Assembly: GCA_023664445.1 (NCBI GenBank)
Contig: JAMPFN010000001.1
Location: forward strand, 1 to 36,289
Direction of reading: 5' to 3'
DNA from: Clostridium sp.
GTDB lineage: Bacteria; Bacillota; Clostridia; Oscillospirales; Ruminococcaceae
Length of the DNA stretch: 36,289 bases
Part shown: piece after piece, positions 7,076 to 15,559 of the stretch
How the letters are laid out: each line of letters begins with the position of its first letter
How positions within the stretch are numbered: position 1 is the stretch's first letter
Translations under genes and position numbers: made by a program
The notes under the pieces: model-generated
Databases searched by the model: none
What the model was told of the DNA's origin: nothing
The model's input: the letters and a program-made list of their open reading frames with translations, nothing else

Positions 7076-8899
7076 ATGATAAGAGAAGATTTGAGAAACA
7101 TTGCCATTATAGCGCACGTTGACCACGGCAAAACAACTCTTGTTGACGAAATGCTCAAACAGGGCGGAGCATTCAGGGAAAACCAAACGGTCGCCGAAAG
7201 AGTTATGGACAGCAACGACATAGAGCGTGAAAGGGGAATCACTATCCTTGCGAAAAACACTTCCGTTTACTACAAGGATACCAAAATCAACATTATAGAT
7301 ACTCCCGGACACGCCGATTTCGGCGGAGAAGTAGAGCGTGTTCTAAGCATGGTCGACGGCGTTCTGCTTCTCGTAGACGCCGCTGAGGGCGCGATGCCGC
7401 AGACAAGATTCGTTCTGTCAAAGGCTTTGGAAATGAATCACAAAATAATCATTGTCGTGAACAAAATAGACCGTCCCGACGCGCGTCTTGACGAGATCGG
7501 CGACGAGGTCTTGGAGCTTTTGCTCGATCTTGACGCAAGCGAGGAACAGCTTGAAAGTCCGATACTGTTCTGCTCGGGAAGAGCCGGTACAGCTTCGCTC
7601 AGCCAGTATGAGGAGGGAAAGGATCTGATCCCGCTTTTCGATACTATTCTCGATTATATAGAGCCGCCTAAGGGCGATGAAAACGGTCCGTTCCAGATGC
7701 TTATTTCTTCGATCGATTACAATGAGTACGTCGGCAGAATAGGAATAGGACGCATCGAGAGAGGTTCAGTCAAGGTCAATCAGAACGTTTCCGTATGCAA
7801 TTATCAGGAGCCGGACAAAAAAGCCGTAAATGCAAAGCTTGTTTCGCTTATGCAGATCGAAGGACTTCAAAGAATAAACGCTGAAACCGCGCAGGTCGGC
7901 GATATAGTATGGGTAAGCGGTATAGAGGGGCTGACTATCGGCGATACTCTGTGCGATACCGAAACAGCCGAGCCGCTTGAATTTATAAAAATAAGCGAGC
8001 CGACAGTTGAAATGACCTTTTCGGTAAACGATTCTCCGTTTGCGGGAAAAGAGGGAAAATTCGTGACTTCCCGTCAGCTAAGGGAAAGGCTTTTCAAGGA
8101 AACCTTAAAGGACGTTTCTCTGCGAGTTGAGGAAACTGACAGCACCGATTCGTTCAGAGTTGCCGGCAGAGGCGAAATGCATCTGTCTATCCTTATCGAG
8201 AACATGCGCCGCGAGGGGTACGAGCTTGGCGTATCAACGCCGAGAGTTCTTTTCAAGGAAGATGAAAACGGAAAGAAGCTTGAACCTATCGAGAGGCTTG
8301 TTATCGATGTGCCGGAGGACTGCGTCGGTTCTGTAATGGAAAAAATGGGCGCGAGAAAAGCGGAGCTTGTTGAAATGCATCCGCAGGGTTCACGCATGAA
8401 AATAGAATTTCTTATTCCGGCAAGAGGTCTTTTCGGCTATAAGAGCGAATTTCTGACCGATACTAAGGGCGAGGGAATAATGTCGAGCGTGTTTGACAGC
8501 TATCAGCCGTATAAGGGCGAGATCCCAAGAAGAAACACAGGCTCGCTTGTTTCCTTTGAAACGGGCGAGGCGGTTACCTACGGTCTTTATAACGCACAGG
8601 AAAGAGGTCAGCTGTTTATCGGCGCAGGCACTCCCGTGTACGAGGGAATGATAGTCGGAGCTTCTCCGAAAACAGAGGATCTTGTCGTAAACGTATGCAA
8701 GAAAAAGCATCTGACAAATACCCGTGCAAGCGGTTCGGACGACGCTCTGCGGCTCGTTCCTCCAAGACGTTTAAGCTTAGAGGACAGCCTTGAATTTTTG
8801 GCAGACGACGAGTTGCTTGAGGTAACGCCCGAAAGCATGCGTATAAGAAAAAGAATACTTAGCAACACGCAAAGAGCTAAAAACAGAGCGAAGCAGTAA
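7076..8899 (+). CDS. typA: Ribosome-associated GTPase TypA/BipA
   Basis: A 607-residue translational GTPase. The ATG at 7076 is chosen because GGAGG lies 9 nt upstream and the protein then begins [20 protein letters not shown]; earlier codons of this frame lie in the MITE. Visible GTPase motifs are AHVDHGKTT (P-loop), a switch I region with [21 protein letters not shown] and NKIDRP. Beta-barrel and EF-G-like domains follow, then the BipA-specific C-terminus ([22 protein letters not shown] and GMIVG). Length is typical. The family binds ribosomes and helps large-subunit assembly and stress or cold growth. aroE starts 15 nt downstream, so both are likely cotranscribed. Confidence 0.97.
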   Translation: MIREDLRNIAIIAHVDHGKTTLVDEMLKQGGAFRENQTVAERVMDSNDIERERGITILAKNTSVYYKDTKINIIDTPGHADFGGEVERVLSMVDGVLLLVDAAEGAMPQTRFVLSKALEMNHKIIIVVNKIDRPDARLDEIGDEVLELLLDLDASEEQLESPILFCSGRAGTASLSQYEEGKDLIPLFDTILDYIEPPKGDENGPFQMLISSIDYNEYVGRIGIGRIERGSVKVNQNVSVCNYQEPDKKAVNAKLVSLMQIEGLQRINAETAQVGDIVWVSGIEGLTIGDTLCDTETAEPLEFIKISEPTVEMTFSVNDSPFAGKEGKFVTSRQLRERLFKETLKDVSLRVEETDSTDSFRVAGRGEMHLSILIENMRREGYELGVSTPRVLFKEDENGKKLEPIERLVIDVPEDCVGSVMEKMGARKAELVEMHPQGSRMKIEFLIPARGLFGYKSEFLTDTKGEGIMSSVFDSYQPYKGEIPRRNTGSLVSFETGEAVTYGLYNAQERGQLFIGAGTPVYEGMIVGASPKTEDLVVNVCKKKHLTNTRASGSDDALRLVPPRRLSLEDSLEFLADDELLEVTPESMRIRKRILSNTQRAKNRAKQ

Positions 8900-8914
8900 T
8901 AAGGAGAGGTTATC

Positions 8915-9745
8915 ATGAAAAAATACGCTTTGATCGGTCATCCGTTGGGACATTCAATGTCGCCGTATATACATAAAAGACTTTTTGAGGAAGCCGGAAA
9001 AACCGCAGAATATTCTCTTGTAGATATCGCGCCGGAGGATATGCGTTCAAAGCTGCCCGAGCTTCTCGAAACGGCGGAGGGACTTAACGTTACCATTCCT
9101 CATAAGGTTGCCGTAATGGATTTTCTGGACTGTCTTGACGAGAGCGCGCAGAGATATGATTCCGTAAACTGTATCTGCCGAAAGGACGGAAAGCTTACGG
9201 GCTTTAATACCGACTGCGACGGTTTTCTGCGTTCCGTTCCCGAAAAAAATCTCGGCGGAAACGTATTGCTTTTAGGCTGCGGCGGCGTTGGAAGAATGAT
9301 GGCTGTTGAAGCCGCAAGACACGGCGCAAAGATAACTATGGCAATAATTTCCGAGGCAAAGGAAATGGCTGCGGCTCTTGCAAAAGAGGTAAAGGAAAAG
9401 ACGGGAGCGGATATAAAAACGGTTATGACAGACAGCGTTTCGGGAGAATATGATCTGCTTATCAACGCGACGCCTGTCGGAATGTACCCCAAAACCGACG
9501 CATGTCCCGTGAGCGAGGAAGTTATCGGGAATTGTAAGGCTGTATTCGACGCAATATATAATCCGACAAAAACAAAGCTTATAAAAATTGCGGAAAGCAA
9601 GGGAATACCTGCGGTCGGCGGTATGTCAATGCTTGTTTTGCAGGCGGTGACGGCTCATGAGATATGGGACGGCGACAGCTATACGGACGAACAAATAAGC
9701 AGGATAATCAACGAGTCTATCGAAATAGTTGAAAGGGATTTTTAG
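8915..9745 (+). CDS. aroE: Shikimate dehydrogenase (NADP+)
   Basis: A 276-residue enzyme reducing 3-dehydroshikimate to shikimate in aromatic amino-acid synthesis. The substrate domain shows GHPLGHSMSP and the catalytic Lys region NVTIPHK, with NTDCDGF further on. The nucleotide domain has GCGGVGRMMAVEAARHGA. The C-terminal GGMSMLVLQA motif is present. The start ATG is preceded by AAGGAGAG. The stop codon TAG (9743-9745) straddles the left edge of a MITE-like insertion. Removing that insertion leaves the same TAG and places aroK about 27 nt downstream, so aroE-aroK was probably a compact pair. Confidence 0.95.
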   Translation: MKKYALIGHPLGHSMSPYIHKRLFEEAGKTAEYSLVDIAPEDMRSKLPELLETAEGLNVTIPHKVAVMDFLDCLDESAQRYDSVNCICRKDGKLTGFNTDCDGFLRSVPEKNLGGNVLLLGCGGVGRMMAVEAARHGAKITMAIISEAKEMAAALAKEVKEKTGADIKTVMTDSVSGEYDLLINATPVGMYPKTDACPVSEEVIGNCKAVFDAIYNPTKTKLIKIAESKGIPAVGGMSMLVLQAVTAHEIWDGDSYTDEQISRIINESIEIVERDF

Positions 9746-10080
9746 AACTTGTCCACATAGGAAATATATACGGATTTTTTAGGCAACACCACACAAAGAC
9801 CGCTTGACGGCTTTGCACCGAATCTGCTTGCAGATTTTCCGTCATCTTACATAAAAACTCCTTGACATACGCCAGTATGCCTGCGTCGTTTTTATACAAT
9901 TTGACAAAAAATTTGACTGCGCATCTTCGGCACAATCTCTGTGCGGTATTGCCTTAGCAAAATTTTTCTGAAAACAAGGCGATTTTTTGCAGACATACTG
10001 TCGTATGGTAAGAAAAATCAACGCAGTTTATCAGGGAAATTTGCCGAAAAGACGTGTGCAGAGTCTATGTGGACCGGTTC
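9745..10080. mobile_element. MITE-like element B', interrupted by element A2
   Basis: Ends GAACTTGTCCACATAGG (9745 on) and its near-complement finishing GGTTC at 10080 form terminal inverted repeats. TTA directly repeats at 9742-9744 and 10081-10083, a 3-bp target duplication. With the 174-bp insert at 9781-9954 removed, it is almost the same length as element B at 29500-29661 and aligns with that copy's reverse complement throughout. No coding capacity. The 24-nt core is present in opposite orientation at about 9984-10010. Confidence 0.8.
9781..9954. mobile_element. MITE-like element A2, long form, nested in B'
   Basis: A 174-bp element with the same ends as A1 (AGGCAACACCACACAAAGAC; right end GTGCGGTATTGCCT). 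Taking GGCAA...TTGCC as the boundaries, TTA repeats on both sides. It sits inside B' at a point where the intact copy B is continuous, so it inserted later. Relative to A1 it carries an extra segment, 9850-9910, holding the core (from CTTGACATACGCC on to CCTGC) also found in elements B, C and F. No open frame. Confidence 0.8.
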
Positions 10081-10109
10081 TTAGACAATACCGCAAAAGG
10101 AGAATAATC

Positions 10110-10610
10110 ATGACAGTATACTTGTGCGGCTTTATGGGCTGCGGAAAAACAACGGTCGGAAAAAAGCTTGCGAAGCTCAGAGGCTGCGGCTATTGCGATA
10201 TGGACGAGCTTATTGTTAAAAAAGCGGGTATGACAATTCCCGAAATATTTGAAAAGCATGGAGAGCCGTATTTTCGCCAAATGGAAACCGAGCTTATAGA
10301 AGAGCTTGGAAGCTTTAAAGGTATAGTTTCCTGCGGAGGCGGCGCTATGCTTAGCAGTAAAAACGGAGATATAGCGAAAAAGAACGGCGTTGTCGTGTTT
10401 CTCGACGTTCCTTTCAACACTTGCTATTATCGTATATCGGGAGATAAGAACCGTCCTATAGCGGCAAGCCGTACAAGAAGTCAGCTTGAGGAGCTTTACA
10501 ATGAGCGTTATACGAAATACAAAGCCAATTCGACTATAAGCATAAAATGCAAAGGCGGTCCGCTTGGCATCGCGAAAAATATCCGTGATGAACTTGAAAG
10601 AATGAGATGA
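10110..10610 (+). CDS. aroK: Shikimate kinase
   Basis: A 166-residue ATP-dependent kinase that converts shikimate to shikimate 3-phosphate, the next step after AroE. The ATG at 10110 is chosen because AAAAGGAG precedes it and the protein starts MTVYLCGFMGCGKTT; upstream codons of the frame lie in the MITE. P-loop GFMGCGKT is at 7-14, the shikimate-binding Asp in DMDEL at about 32, Arg in YFRQMET at 56, the GGG motif in SCGGGAM at 76-78, and lid Arg in NRP at 115. Length is normal for the family. The gene lies about 27 nt from aroE if the nested repeats are removed. Confidence 0.95.
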   Translation: MTVYLCGFMGCGKTTVGKKLAKLRGCGYCDMDELIVKKAGMTIPEIFEKHGEPYFRQMETELIEELGSFKGIVSCGGGAMLSSKNGDIAKKNGVVVFLDVPFNTCYYRISGDKNRPIAASRTRSQLEELYNERYTKYKANSTISIKCKGGPLGIAKNIRDELERMR

Positions 10611-10737
10611 GTTTATCCCGAATTGTGAGCATAGGGGATTGCAAAAATAATTTGACTATATACTTCGGGATATTTTGTTATCGGACATACAATGCTCTGC
10701 ATATCATTTAATAAAATGATTAATACAGGAGGGCATT
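10611..10737 (+). promoter_or_regulatory. aroK-feoB intergenic region with an 8-bp inverted repeat
   Basis: ATCCCGAA (10615-10622) and TTCGGGAT (10664-10671) are complementary across a 41-nt loop. A TTGACT at 10652 might be a -35 box, but no good -10 box sits at the right spacing. No Fur-box palindrome is obvious. Role unproven. Confidence 0.3.
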
Positions 10738-12867
10738 ATGGGTCTGACTTCACGATCAACAGGCAGAAATGTTTCAAAAGGCGGTATACCGGAAAGAAAA
10801 GACGGAGAATACCTTATAGCTCTTGCCGGAAATCCCAATGTAGGGAAATCGACGGTTTTCAACGCGCTCACCGGTATGAAACAGCACACTGGCAACTGGG
10901 CAGGAAAAACAGTCACGAACGCCGCAGGAAAATGCGAGCATAAAGGAAAAAAATACATTCTCGCCGATCTTCCGGGTACATACTCTCTCATGGCAAATTC
11001 AGCAGAGGAGGAAACGGCAAGGGATTTTCTGTGCTTCGGTTCTCCCGATGCTGTTATCGTAGTGTGTGACGCGACGTGTCTTGAAAGAAATCTGAATCTG
11101 CTTTTGCAGACATTGGAGATAACTTCAAAAACGGTTATGTGTGTAAATCTTCTTGACGAAGCGGAAAAAAAGGGAATAAAAATCGATATCGATAAGCTGT
11201 CAAAGCTGCTTGGAATACCCGTTGTCGGCGTTACCGCAAGAGATGAAAAGGGTCTTGACGTTCTTATGGACACCGTGCAGAGCGTTATAGATCACCCTCC
11301 CGAAAGCGTTTATATCCCTTCCTACAGCCGAAAGCTTGAGGAGGAAATATCAAGGGTATCGTCAGCGTTAGAGGGCGTATTGAACAGCCGCTTACCGCTG
11401 CGCTGGACGGCGATAAGGCTTATCGACAGAAATGAAAGCCTTTCCTGTTCTATAAACCGCTTTTTGGGTATAGATATCGAAGAGGAAATATTCGGCGCGC
11501 TCAATCTTTGCCGCGAGTCTTTGGCGCGAAAGAATTACACGGCGCAAAGTTTAAGCGATGAGGTGATCTCCTGTTTGATAAATTCAGCCGAGGAGATAGC
11601 AAAGGCGGCGGTAAGCGCCGAAAATGATGATTATTACGAGCGTGACAGAAAGATAGACAGGATACTTACAAGCCGCATTTTCGGTATTCCCATAATGCTC
11701 GGTATTCTTGGACTTACTTTTTGGATAACGATAGTCGGGGCAAATTATCCTTCAAAGCTGCTGTCAAACGGATTGTTTTATCTTGGCGGCAGACTGGAAG
11801 TTCTTTTAAATTACATAAATTGCCACCCGACGCTTACCGACCTTGCCGTAAACGGTGTGTACCGTGTTCTGGCGTGGGTCGTATCTGTAATGCTGCCGCC
11901 TATGGCTATATTTTTTCCGCTTTTTACTCTGCTCGAGGATCTCGGTTATCTTCCGAGAGCCGCATTTAATCTTGACAAACAGTTCAGACGCGCAAACGCG
12001 TGCGGAAAACAGGCTCTTACAATGTGCATGGGATTCGGCTGCAATGCGGCAGGGGTTACGGGATGCCGTATAATAGATTCGCCGAGAGAGCGGCTGACGG
12101 CTATCTTGACAAACAGTTTTGTTCCGTGCAACGGAAGATTCCCGTCGCTTATATCGATCATTACAATGTTTTTTACGGCTTCTGTCAGCGGTATAGGCGG
12201 TTCGGTCATATCCGCGCTTATATTGCTCGGAGTTATACTTGCGGCGGTAGGCGTTTCGCTGTTTGCGTCATGGCTGCTTTCCGTGACGATCCTGAAAGGC
12301 AAACCGTCTGCGTTTACGCTTGAGCTGCCGCCATACAGAAAGCCACAGATAGGCAAGGTGATAGTACGTTCGATATTTGACAGGACGATTTTTGTGCTAG
12401 GAAGAGCCTGTGCGGTTGCCGCGCCTGCGGGGCTTGTTATATGGCTGCTTGCGAATGTTTCTATTGGAGGTGAAGCGGCGCTTGCCTATGCGGCGTCCTT
12501 TCTTGATGCGCCGGGCCGATTTCTGGGTCTGGACGGTGAAATTCTTCTTGCATTCATACTTGGCTTTCCTGCGAACGAAATAGTTATCCCTATAATAATG
12601 ATGTCCTATACCGCTTCCGGAGCGCTTGTTGAAGCGGAAAGCGCCGAAGCGCTGAGAATGCTGCTTTGCGATAACGGCTGGACATGGGTGACCGCTTTAT
12701 GTACCATGATATTCATGCTGTTTCATTTTCCGTGTTCCACGACATGCCTTACAATAAAAAAGGAAACGGGAAGCTTTAAATGGATGATAGCGGCAATATT
12801 GATGCCGACTGCTTTTGGAATATTTCTTTGCGCCGCTGTTGCAAATATTTCACGTTTTTTGATATAA
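10738..12867 (+). CDS. feoB: Ferrous iron transporter FeoB
   Basis: A 709-residue membrane GTPase for Fe(II) uptake. The ATG follows ACAGGAGGG. The N-terminal G domain shows GNPNVGKST (31-39), DLPGTYSL and NLLDEA (G4, NxxD). A helical linker (about 190-300) leads to the polytopic region with the Gate motifs LLEDLGYLPRAAF and MGFGCNAAGVTGCR, plus NSFVPCNGRFP. Length is a little below E. coli FeoB. No feoA lies upstream or downstream in the window, although FeoA is often adjacent or fused. A MITE-like element starts 2 nt after the stop codon. A roughly 20-residue polar N-terminal extension precedes the G domain. Confidence 0.95.
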   Translation: MGLTSRSTGRNVSKGGIPERKDGEYLIALAGNPNVGKSTVFNALTGMKQHTGNWAGKTVTNAAGKCEHKGKKYILADLPGTYSLMANSAEEETARDFLCFGSPDAVIVVCDATCLERNLNLLLQTLEITSKTVMCVNLLDEAEKKGIKIDIDKLSKLLGIPVVGVTARDEKGLDVLMDTVQSVIDHPPESVYIPSYSRKLEEEISRVSSALEGVLNSRLPLRWTAIRLIDRNESLSCSINRFLGIDIEEEIFGALNLCRESLARKNYTAQSLSDEVISCLINSAEEIAKAAVSAENDDYYERDRKIDRILTSRIFGIPIMLGILGLTFWITIVGANYPSKLLSNGLFYLGGRLEVLLNYINCHPTLTDLAVNGVYRVLAWVVSVMLPPMAIFFPLFTLLEDLGYLPRAAFNLDKQFRRANACGKQALTMCMGFGCNAAGVTGCRIIDSPRERLTAILTNSFVPCNGRFPSLISIITMFFTASVSGIGGSVISALILLGVILAAVGVSLFASWLLSVTILKGKPSAFTLELPPYRKPQIGKVIVRSIFDRTIFVLGRACAVAAPAGLVIWLLANVSIGGEAALAYAASFLDAPGRFLGLDGEILLAFILGFPANEIVIPIIMMSYTASGALVEAESAEALRMLLCDNGWTWVTALCTMIFMLFHFPCSTTCLTIKKETGSFKWMIAAILMPTAFGIFLCAAVANISRFLI

Positions 12868-12868
12868 A

Positions 12869-13030
12869 GTATAGTCAGCCTACATGAAAAACGAAAAAGT
12901 TCAACGGTCAAAATGTTATACAGCATCGTTGTCGTCCTTGAAATATGCACATATTCCTGCGTCCTCCGCCTTGCTGCAAAACATTTTCCCTCGTTTCCTT
13001 TTGTTCCGTTTTCAAGTAGGCTGACTATAC
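12869..13030. mobile_element. MITE-like element F
   Basis: A 162-bp element with ends GTATAGTCAGCCTACATGAA and, at 13009-13030, the complement with a single mismatch. AAA flanks it on both sides (12866-12868 and 13031-13033). It begins 2 nt past the feoB stop codon. At 12937-12960 it carries the same 24-nt core (CTTGAAATATGC, then ACATATTCCTGC) as elements A2, B and C, though its terminal repeats are unrelated to theirs. No coding capacity. Confidence 0.75.
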
Positions 13031-13056
13031 AAATACTGTGAAGTCACTTTTTGAGA

Positions 13057-13234
13057 AACTTGTGGGGGACTCTGTCCCCCAACCCCCCTGCCAAAGGAAA
13101 TGATTTCCTTTGGAATCCTCGTGATTTTTTGAAATACCGCCCTTTGGGCGGTATTTCAAAAAATGTGAGTAACCATACAAAACATTCTTGGCAAAGATCG
13201 GGAGATAAAGTACCTCAAAACTCTGAAAATTGAT
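13057..13234 (+). repeat. Structured 178-bp repeat D, copy 1
   Basis: Matches copy 2 (24091-24268), which has exactly the same length, and a partial inverted copy at the right end of the window. Three hairpins occur in order: GGGGGAC/GTCCCCC, then CCAAAGGAAAT/ATTTCCTTTGG, then GAAATACCGCCC/GGGCGGTATTTC. A conserved single-stranded stretch follows (ACCATACAAAACATTCTTGG). The stems differ between copies in a compensatory way. Short open frames here are by-products of the repeat. No promoter or transposase is evident. Confidence 0.75.
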
Positions 13235-13273
13235 CTCGTTGTAAACATAATTGCTGAATGAGAAAATATATCA

Positions 13274-13400
13274 TTTACAGTCCCCGTCTATAAATACAGT
13301 CATTATTTTTCGCTTCCGCGACTCACAGCTTATGCTGTGCCGGAGCGGAAGCTTGATTTTCTTTGGTTCGTTTCTTGCATCAAGGCAAGAAATGAACATA
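13274..13400 (+). repeat. Structured repeat E, copy 1
   Basis: About 127 bp, matched by an inverted copy at 33065-33194. It starts TTTACAGTCCCCG and contains an imperfect stem CTTCCGC...GCGGAAG with an inner CACAGC/GCTGTG hairpin. A second hairpin, GTTCGTTTCTTGC/GCAAGAAATGAAC, ends it. The following stretch 13401-13475 has a CTTAAGGGA/TCCCTTAAG hairpin. It also has an inverted fragment of repeat D's first hairpin (GGGAGACAGAGTCCCCC). No gene is supported anywhere in 12868-13551. Confidence 0.7.
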
Positions 13401-13505
13401 CTACAATTCTTAAGGGATTTGTTCCCTTAAGCAAGGGGGGTATGGGAGACAGAGTCCCCCATAAGCTTTTGAAAATTAATTTCTGTGGCATGGTTGCTGA
13501 CATAA

Positions 13506-13541
13506 GAAAAACAGGTTCGGATTTACCGAACCTGTTTTTTT
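13506..13541. terminator. Bidirectional rho-independent terminator after acpP
   Basis: AACAGGTTCGG (13510-13520) pairs with CCGAACCTGTT (13526-13536). A-runs on the left and T-runs on the right make it work on either strand. It closes the long fatty-acid operon 11-46 nt after the acpP stop codon. Confidence 0.9.
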
Positions 13542-13551
13542 AATGTCAGAA

Positions 13552-13779
13552 TTATTGATTGTTTTCGATGTAGTTTACGATATCGCCGACTGTCTTGATT
13601 TTTTCAACAGCTTCATCCGGGATCTCGATGTCAAATTCTTCTTCGATAGACATAACCAGATCAACAACGTCAAGCGAATCTGCGTCCAGGTCGTCAATAA
13701 TAACAGCCTCCATTGTAACAGCGTCCTCATCAGCGTCAAGCTGATCGATGATAAGTTCTTTTACCTTGTCAAAAATCAT
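13552..13779 (-). CDS. acpP: Acyl carrier protein
   Basis: A 75-residue acidic protein. The DADSLD motif places the 4'-phosphopantetheine acceptor at Ser35, and helix II continues [18 protein letters not shown], the classic ACP signature. It carries growing acyl chains for FabD, FabF, FabG, FabZ and FabK. The ATG has GGAGGAAG upstream. It is the last gene of the operon here, 72 nt after accA, whereas in many clostridial clusters acpP follows fabH. An imperfect hairpin (about AAGGACG/CGTCTTT) lies in the accA-acpP gap and could allow separate control of this highly expressed protein. Confidence 0.97.
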   Translation of the reverse strand: MIFDKVKELIIDQLDADEDAVTMEAVIIDDLDADSLDVVDLVMSIEEEFDIEIPDEAVEKIKTVGDIVNYIENNQ

Positions 13780-13851
13780 TTTAATTCTTCCTCCATTGTC
13801 TAATTTTTATATAAAGACGATGTACGTCCTTATGACTGTTGTGCAAATCGA

Positions 13852-14655
13852 CTATTCGGTATACTCGCCGATTTTTCTAAATTTAGTGTACCTTGCTTCG
13901 AGCAAAATGTCAATATCTTTTTGCAAATTTTCTATTATAGTATCTGACAAAAAATCTTTAATATTTTCTGCAATTTTATCTAAATCGTAGTGAGCGCTTC
14001 CATGCGGCTCTTCGATTATAGCTTCGGCAACACCGATTTCGACCATATCTTCGGCTGTGATCCTGAGAATTTCGCAGGCTTCTTGTTCGCGGGTGGCGTC
14101 TTTCCAAAGGATATTGGCGCAGCTTCTCGGAGATACGACTGAATAAAGAGCGTTTTCAAGCATTGCAAGCTTGTCGCATACCCCTAAAGCAAGGGCGCCG
14201 CCGCTTCCGCCTTCGCCAAGTACGACGGACGTTATAGGCGTTCTCAGACGCATAAATTCCATTATATTTTTGGCGATAGCTTCACCCTGACCTCTTTCTT
14301 CCGCTTCTATGCCGCAAAAAGCGCCGGGGGTATCGATGAAGCAGAAAACGGGTCTGTGAAACTTTTCTGCCTGTTTTGCAAGCCTTAAAGCTTTTCTGTA
14401 GCCTTCAGGATGAGGCATTGCGAAATTCGTCCTTTTGTTTTCATTTAAGTTTCTGCCTTTTACTTCGGCTATGACGGTTACCGGAATGCCGTCAAATCTT
14501 GCGATACCGCCTAAAATAGCCGCATCATCGCCGTAGTGTCTGTCGCCGTGCATTTCGTAAAACTCGTCAAATATAAGCGGTATATAGTCGTTTACCGTCG
14601 GACGGTTTTTATCACGCAGCAGCTCTTGTCTTTCCCAGGGAGTTTTTGTATTCAT
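13852..14655 (-). CDS. accA: Acetyl-CoA carboxylase carboxyltransferase, alpha subunit
   Basis: A 267-residue subunit that, with AccD, transfers the carboxyl group from biotin to acetyl-CoA, forming malonyl-CoA. It is recognisable from TVNDYIPLIFDEFYEMHGDR, the FAMPHPEGYRKALRL segment, FIDTPGAFCGIEAEERGQ and GEGGSGGALALG, which shape the crotonase-fold active site. It is shorter than the E. coli protein (about 319 residues), as is usual for Firmicutes forms. The ATG comes 1 nt after the accD stop codon, so translation is coupled and subunits are made in equal amounts. Confidence 0.96.
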   Translation of the reverse strand: MNTKTPWERQELLRDKNRPTVNDYIPLIFDEFYEMHGDRHYGDDAAILGGIARFDGIPVTVIAEVKGRNLNENKRTNFAMPHPEGYRKALRLAKQAEKFHRPVFCFIDTPGAFCGIEAEERGQGEAIAKNIMEFMRLRTPITSVVLGEGGSGGALALGVCDKLAMLENALYSVVSPRSCANILWKDATREQEACEILRITAEDMVEIGVAEAIIEEPHGSAHYDLDKIAENIKDFLSDTIIENLQKDIDILLEARYTKFRKIGEYTE

Positions 14656-14656
14656 A

Positions 14657-15541
14657 TCAGTTATCCCCCTTTTCCGGCATATAACCGTGAAGTCTTAGAA
14701 GATGTGAAAGCACGCTTCTCATTTTGCGTCTTTCAACTATCATATCGATAAAGCCGTTTTCAAGCTGAAATTCGGCAAGCTGAAAGTCGTCGGGAAGTCT
14801 TTGTCTGATAGTGTCCTCAATAACGCGTCTGCCGGCAAATCCTACAAGCGCTTTCGGTTCGGCTATTATGATATCGCCCAAGGAGGCAAACGAAGCTGTA
14901 ACGCCGCCTGTAGTCGGATCTGTGAGAACCGTTATATAAAGCTGTCCCGCGTCGTCGTGCTTTGCGGCTGCGCCCGAGGTTTTAGCCATCTGCATAAGCG
15001 AGATGATGCCTTCCTGCATTCTTGCGCCGCCCGAAGCTGTGAACAGAATTATCGGCAGCTTCATTTTTGTTGCGTATTCAAACGCTCTTGTAAGCTTTTC
15101 GCCGACAACGCTTCCCATTGAAGCCATCATAAATCTCGAATCCATTATGCCGATAACAACGGGTATGCCTCTTATTTCAGCTTCTCCTGTGATAACGGCT
15201 TCATTCATACCGGTCTGTTCTTTCATAGCGCGCTGCTTTTCGTCATATCCGGGAAAATCGAGAGGATTTTTGCTTGTCATTTCGCTGTCGATCTCGACAA
15301 ACGTTCCCCTGTCAACAGTTATTTTAAGACGTTCGGCGGCGCTGAGTCTTGCGTGATAGCCGCATTTGGGACACACCATATTTACCGCTTTCATTTCGTC
15401 CTCAAATTCGACATTACGGCATCTCGGACATTTGAAAAGCAAGTCGTTCGGTATGCTGTTGTCATCAGCGGCGGATTTTTGATCGGTTTTTTCCGTACCG
15501 TTGAAACGGGTCGTCACGACCTTAAAAAGATCTTCTAACAT
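14657..15541 (-). CDS. accD: Acetyl-CoA carboxylase carboxyltransferase, beta subunit
   Basis: A 294-residue subunit. It has an N-terminal zinc ribbon with Cys38, Cys41, Cys57 and Cys60 (KCPRC...CPKCGYH) and then a crotonase-type domain (GSVVGEKLTRAFEYA, FTASGGARMQEG, DPTTGGVTASFA, GFAGRRVIEDTI). It partners AccA. Residues 14-30 form a low-complexity polar linker before the zinc ribbon. An AAAGGCGGC-like ribosome site precedes the ATG, which starts 18 nt after accC. Confidence 0.96.
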   Translation of the reverse strand: MLEDLFKVVTTRFNGTEKTDQKSAADDNSIPNDLLFKCPRCRNVEFEDEMKAVNMVCPKCGYHARLSAAERLKITVDRGTFVEIDSEMTSKNPLDFPGYDEKQRAMKEQTGMNEAVITGEAEIRGIPVVIGIMDSRFMMASMGSVVGEKLTRAFEYATKMKLPIILFTASGGARMQEGIISLMQMAKTSGAAAKHDDAGQLYITVLTDPTTGGVTASFASLGDIIIAEPKALVGFAGRRVIEDTIRQRLPDDFQLAEFQLENGFIDMIVERRKMRSVLSHLLRLHGYMPEKGDN

Positions 15542-15559
15542 TTTTTATCTGCCGCCTTT

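Noticed and set aside
10692..10943. A possible FeoA gene ahead of feoB
   Set aside because: The frame overlaps feoB's start, has no SH3-like FeoA pattern and is rich in Arg/Lys from frame-shifted feoB codons.
13057..13234. Repeat D hairpins as rho-independent terminators
   Set aside because: T-runs and A-runs are inside the stems rather than trailing them, and no U-tail follows the hairpins on either strand.
13051..13543. Two short open frames between feoB and acpP
   Set aside because: They lie within repeats D and E. Similar frames appear at the other repeat copies with changed codons but conserved stems, so the signal is structural, not coding.
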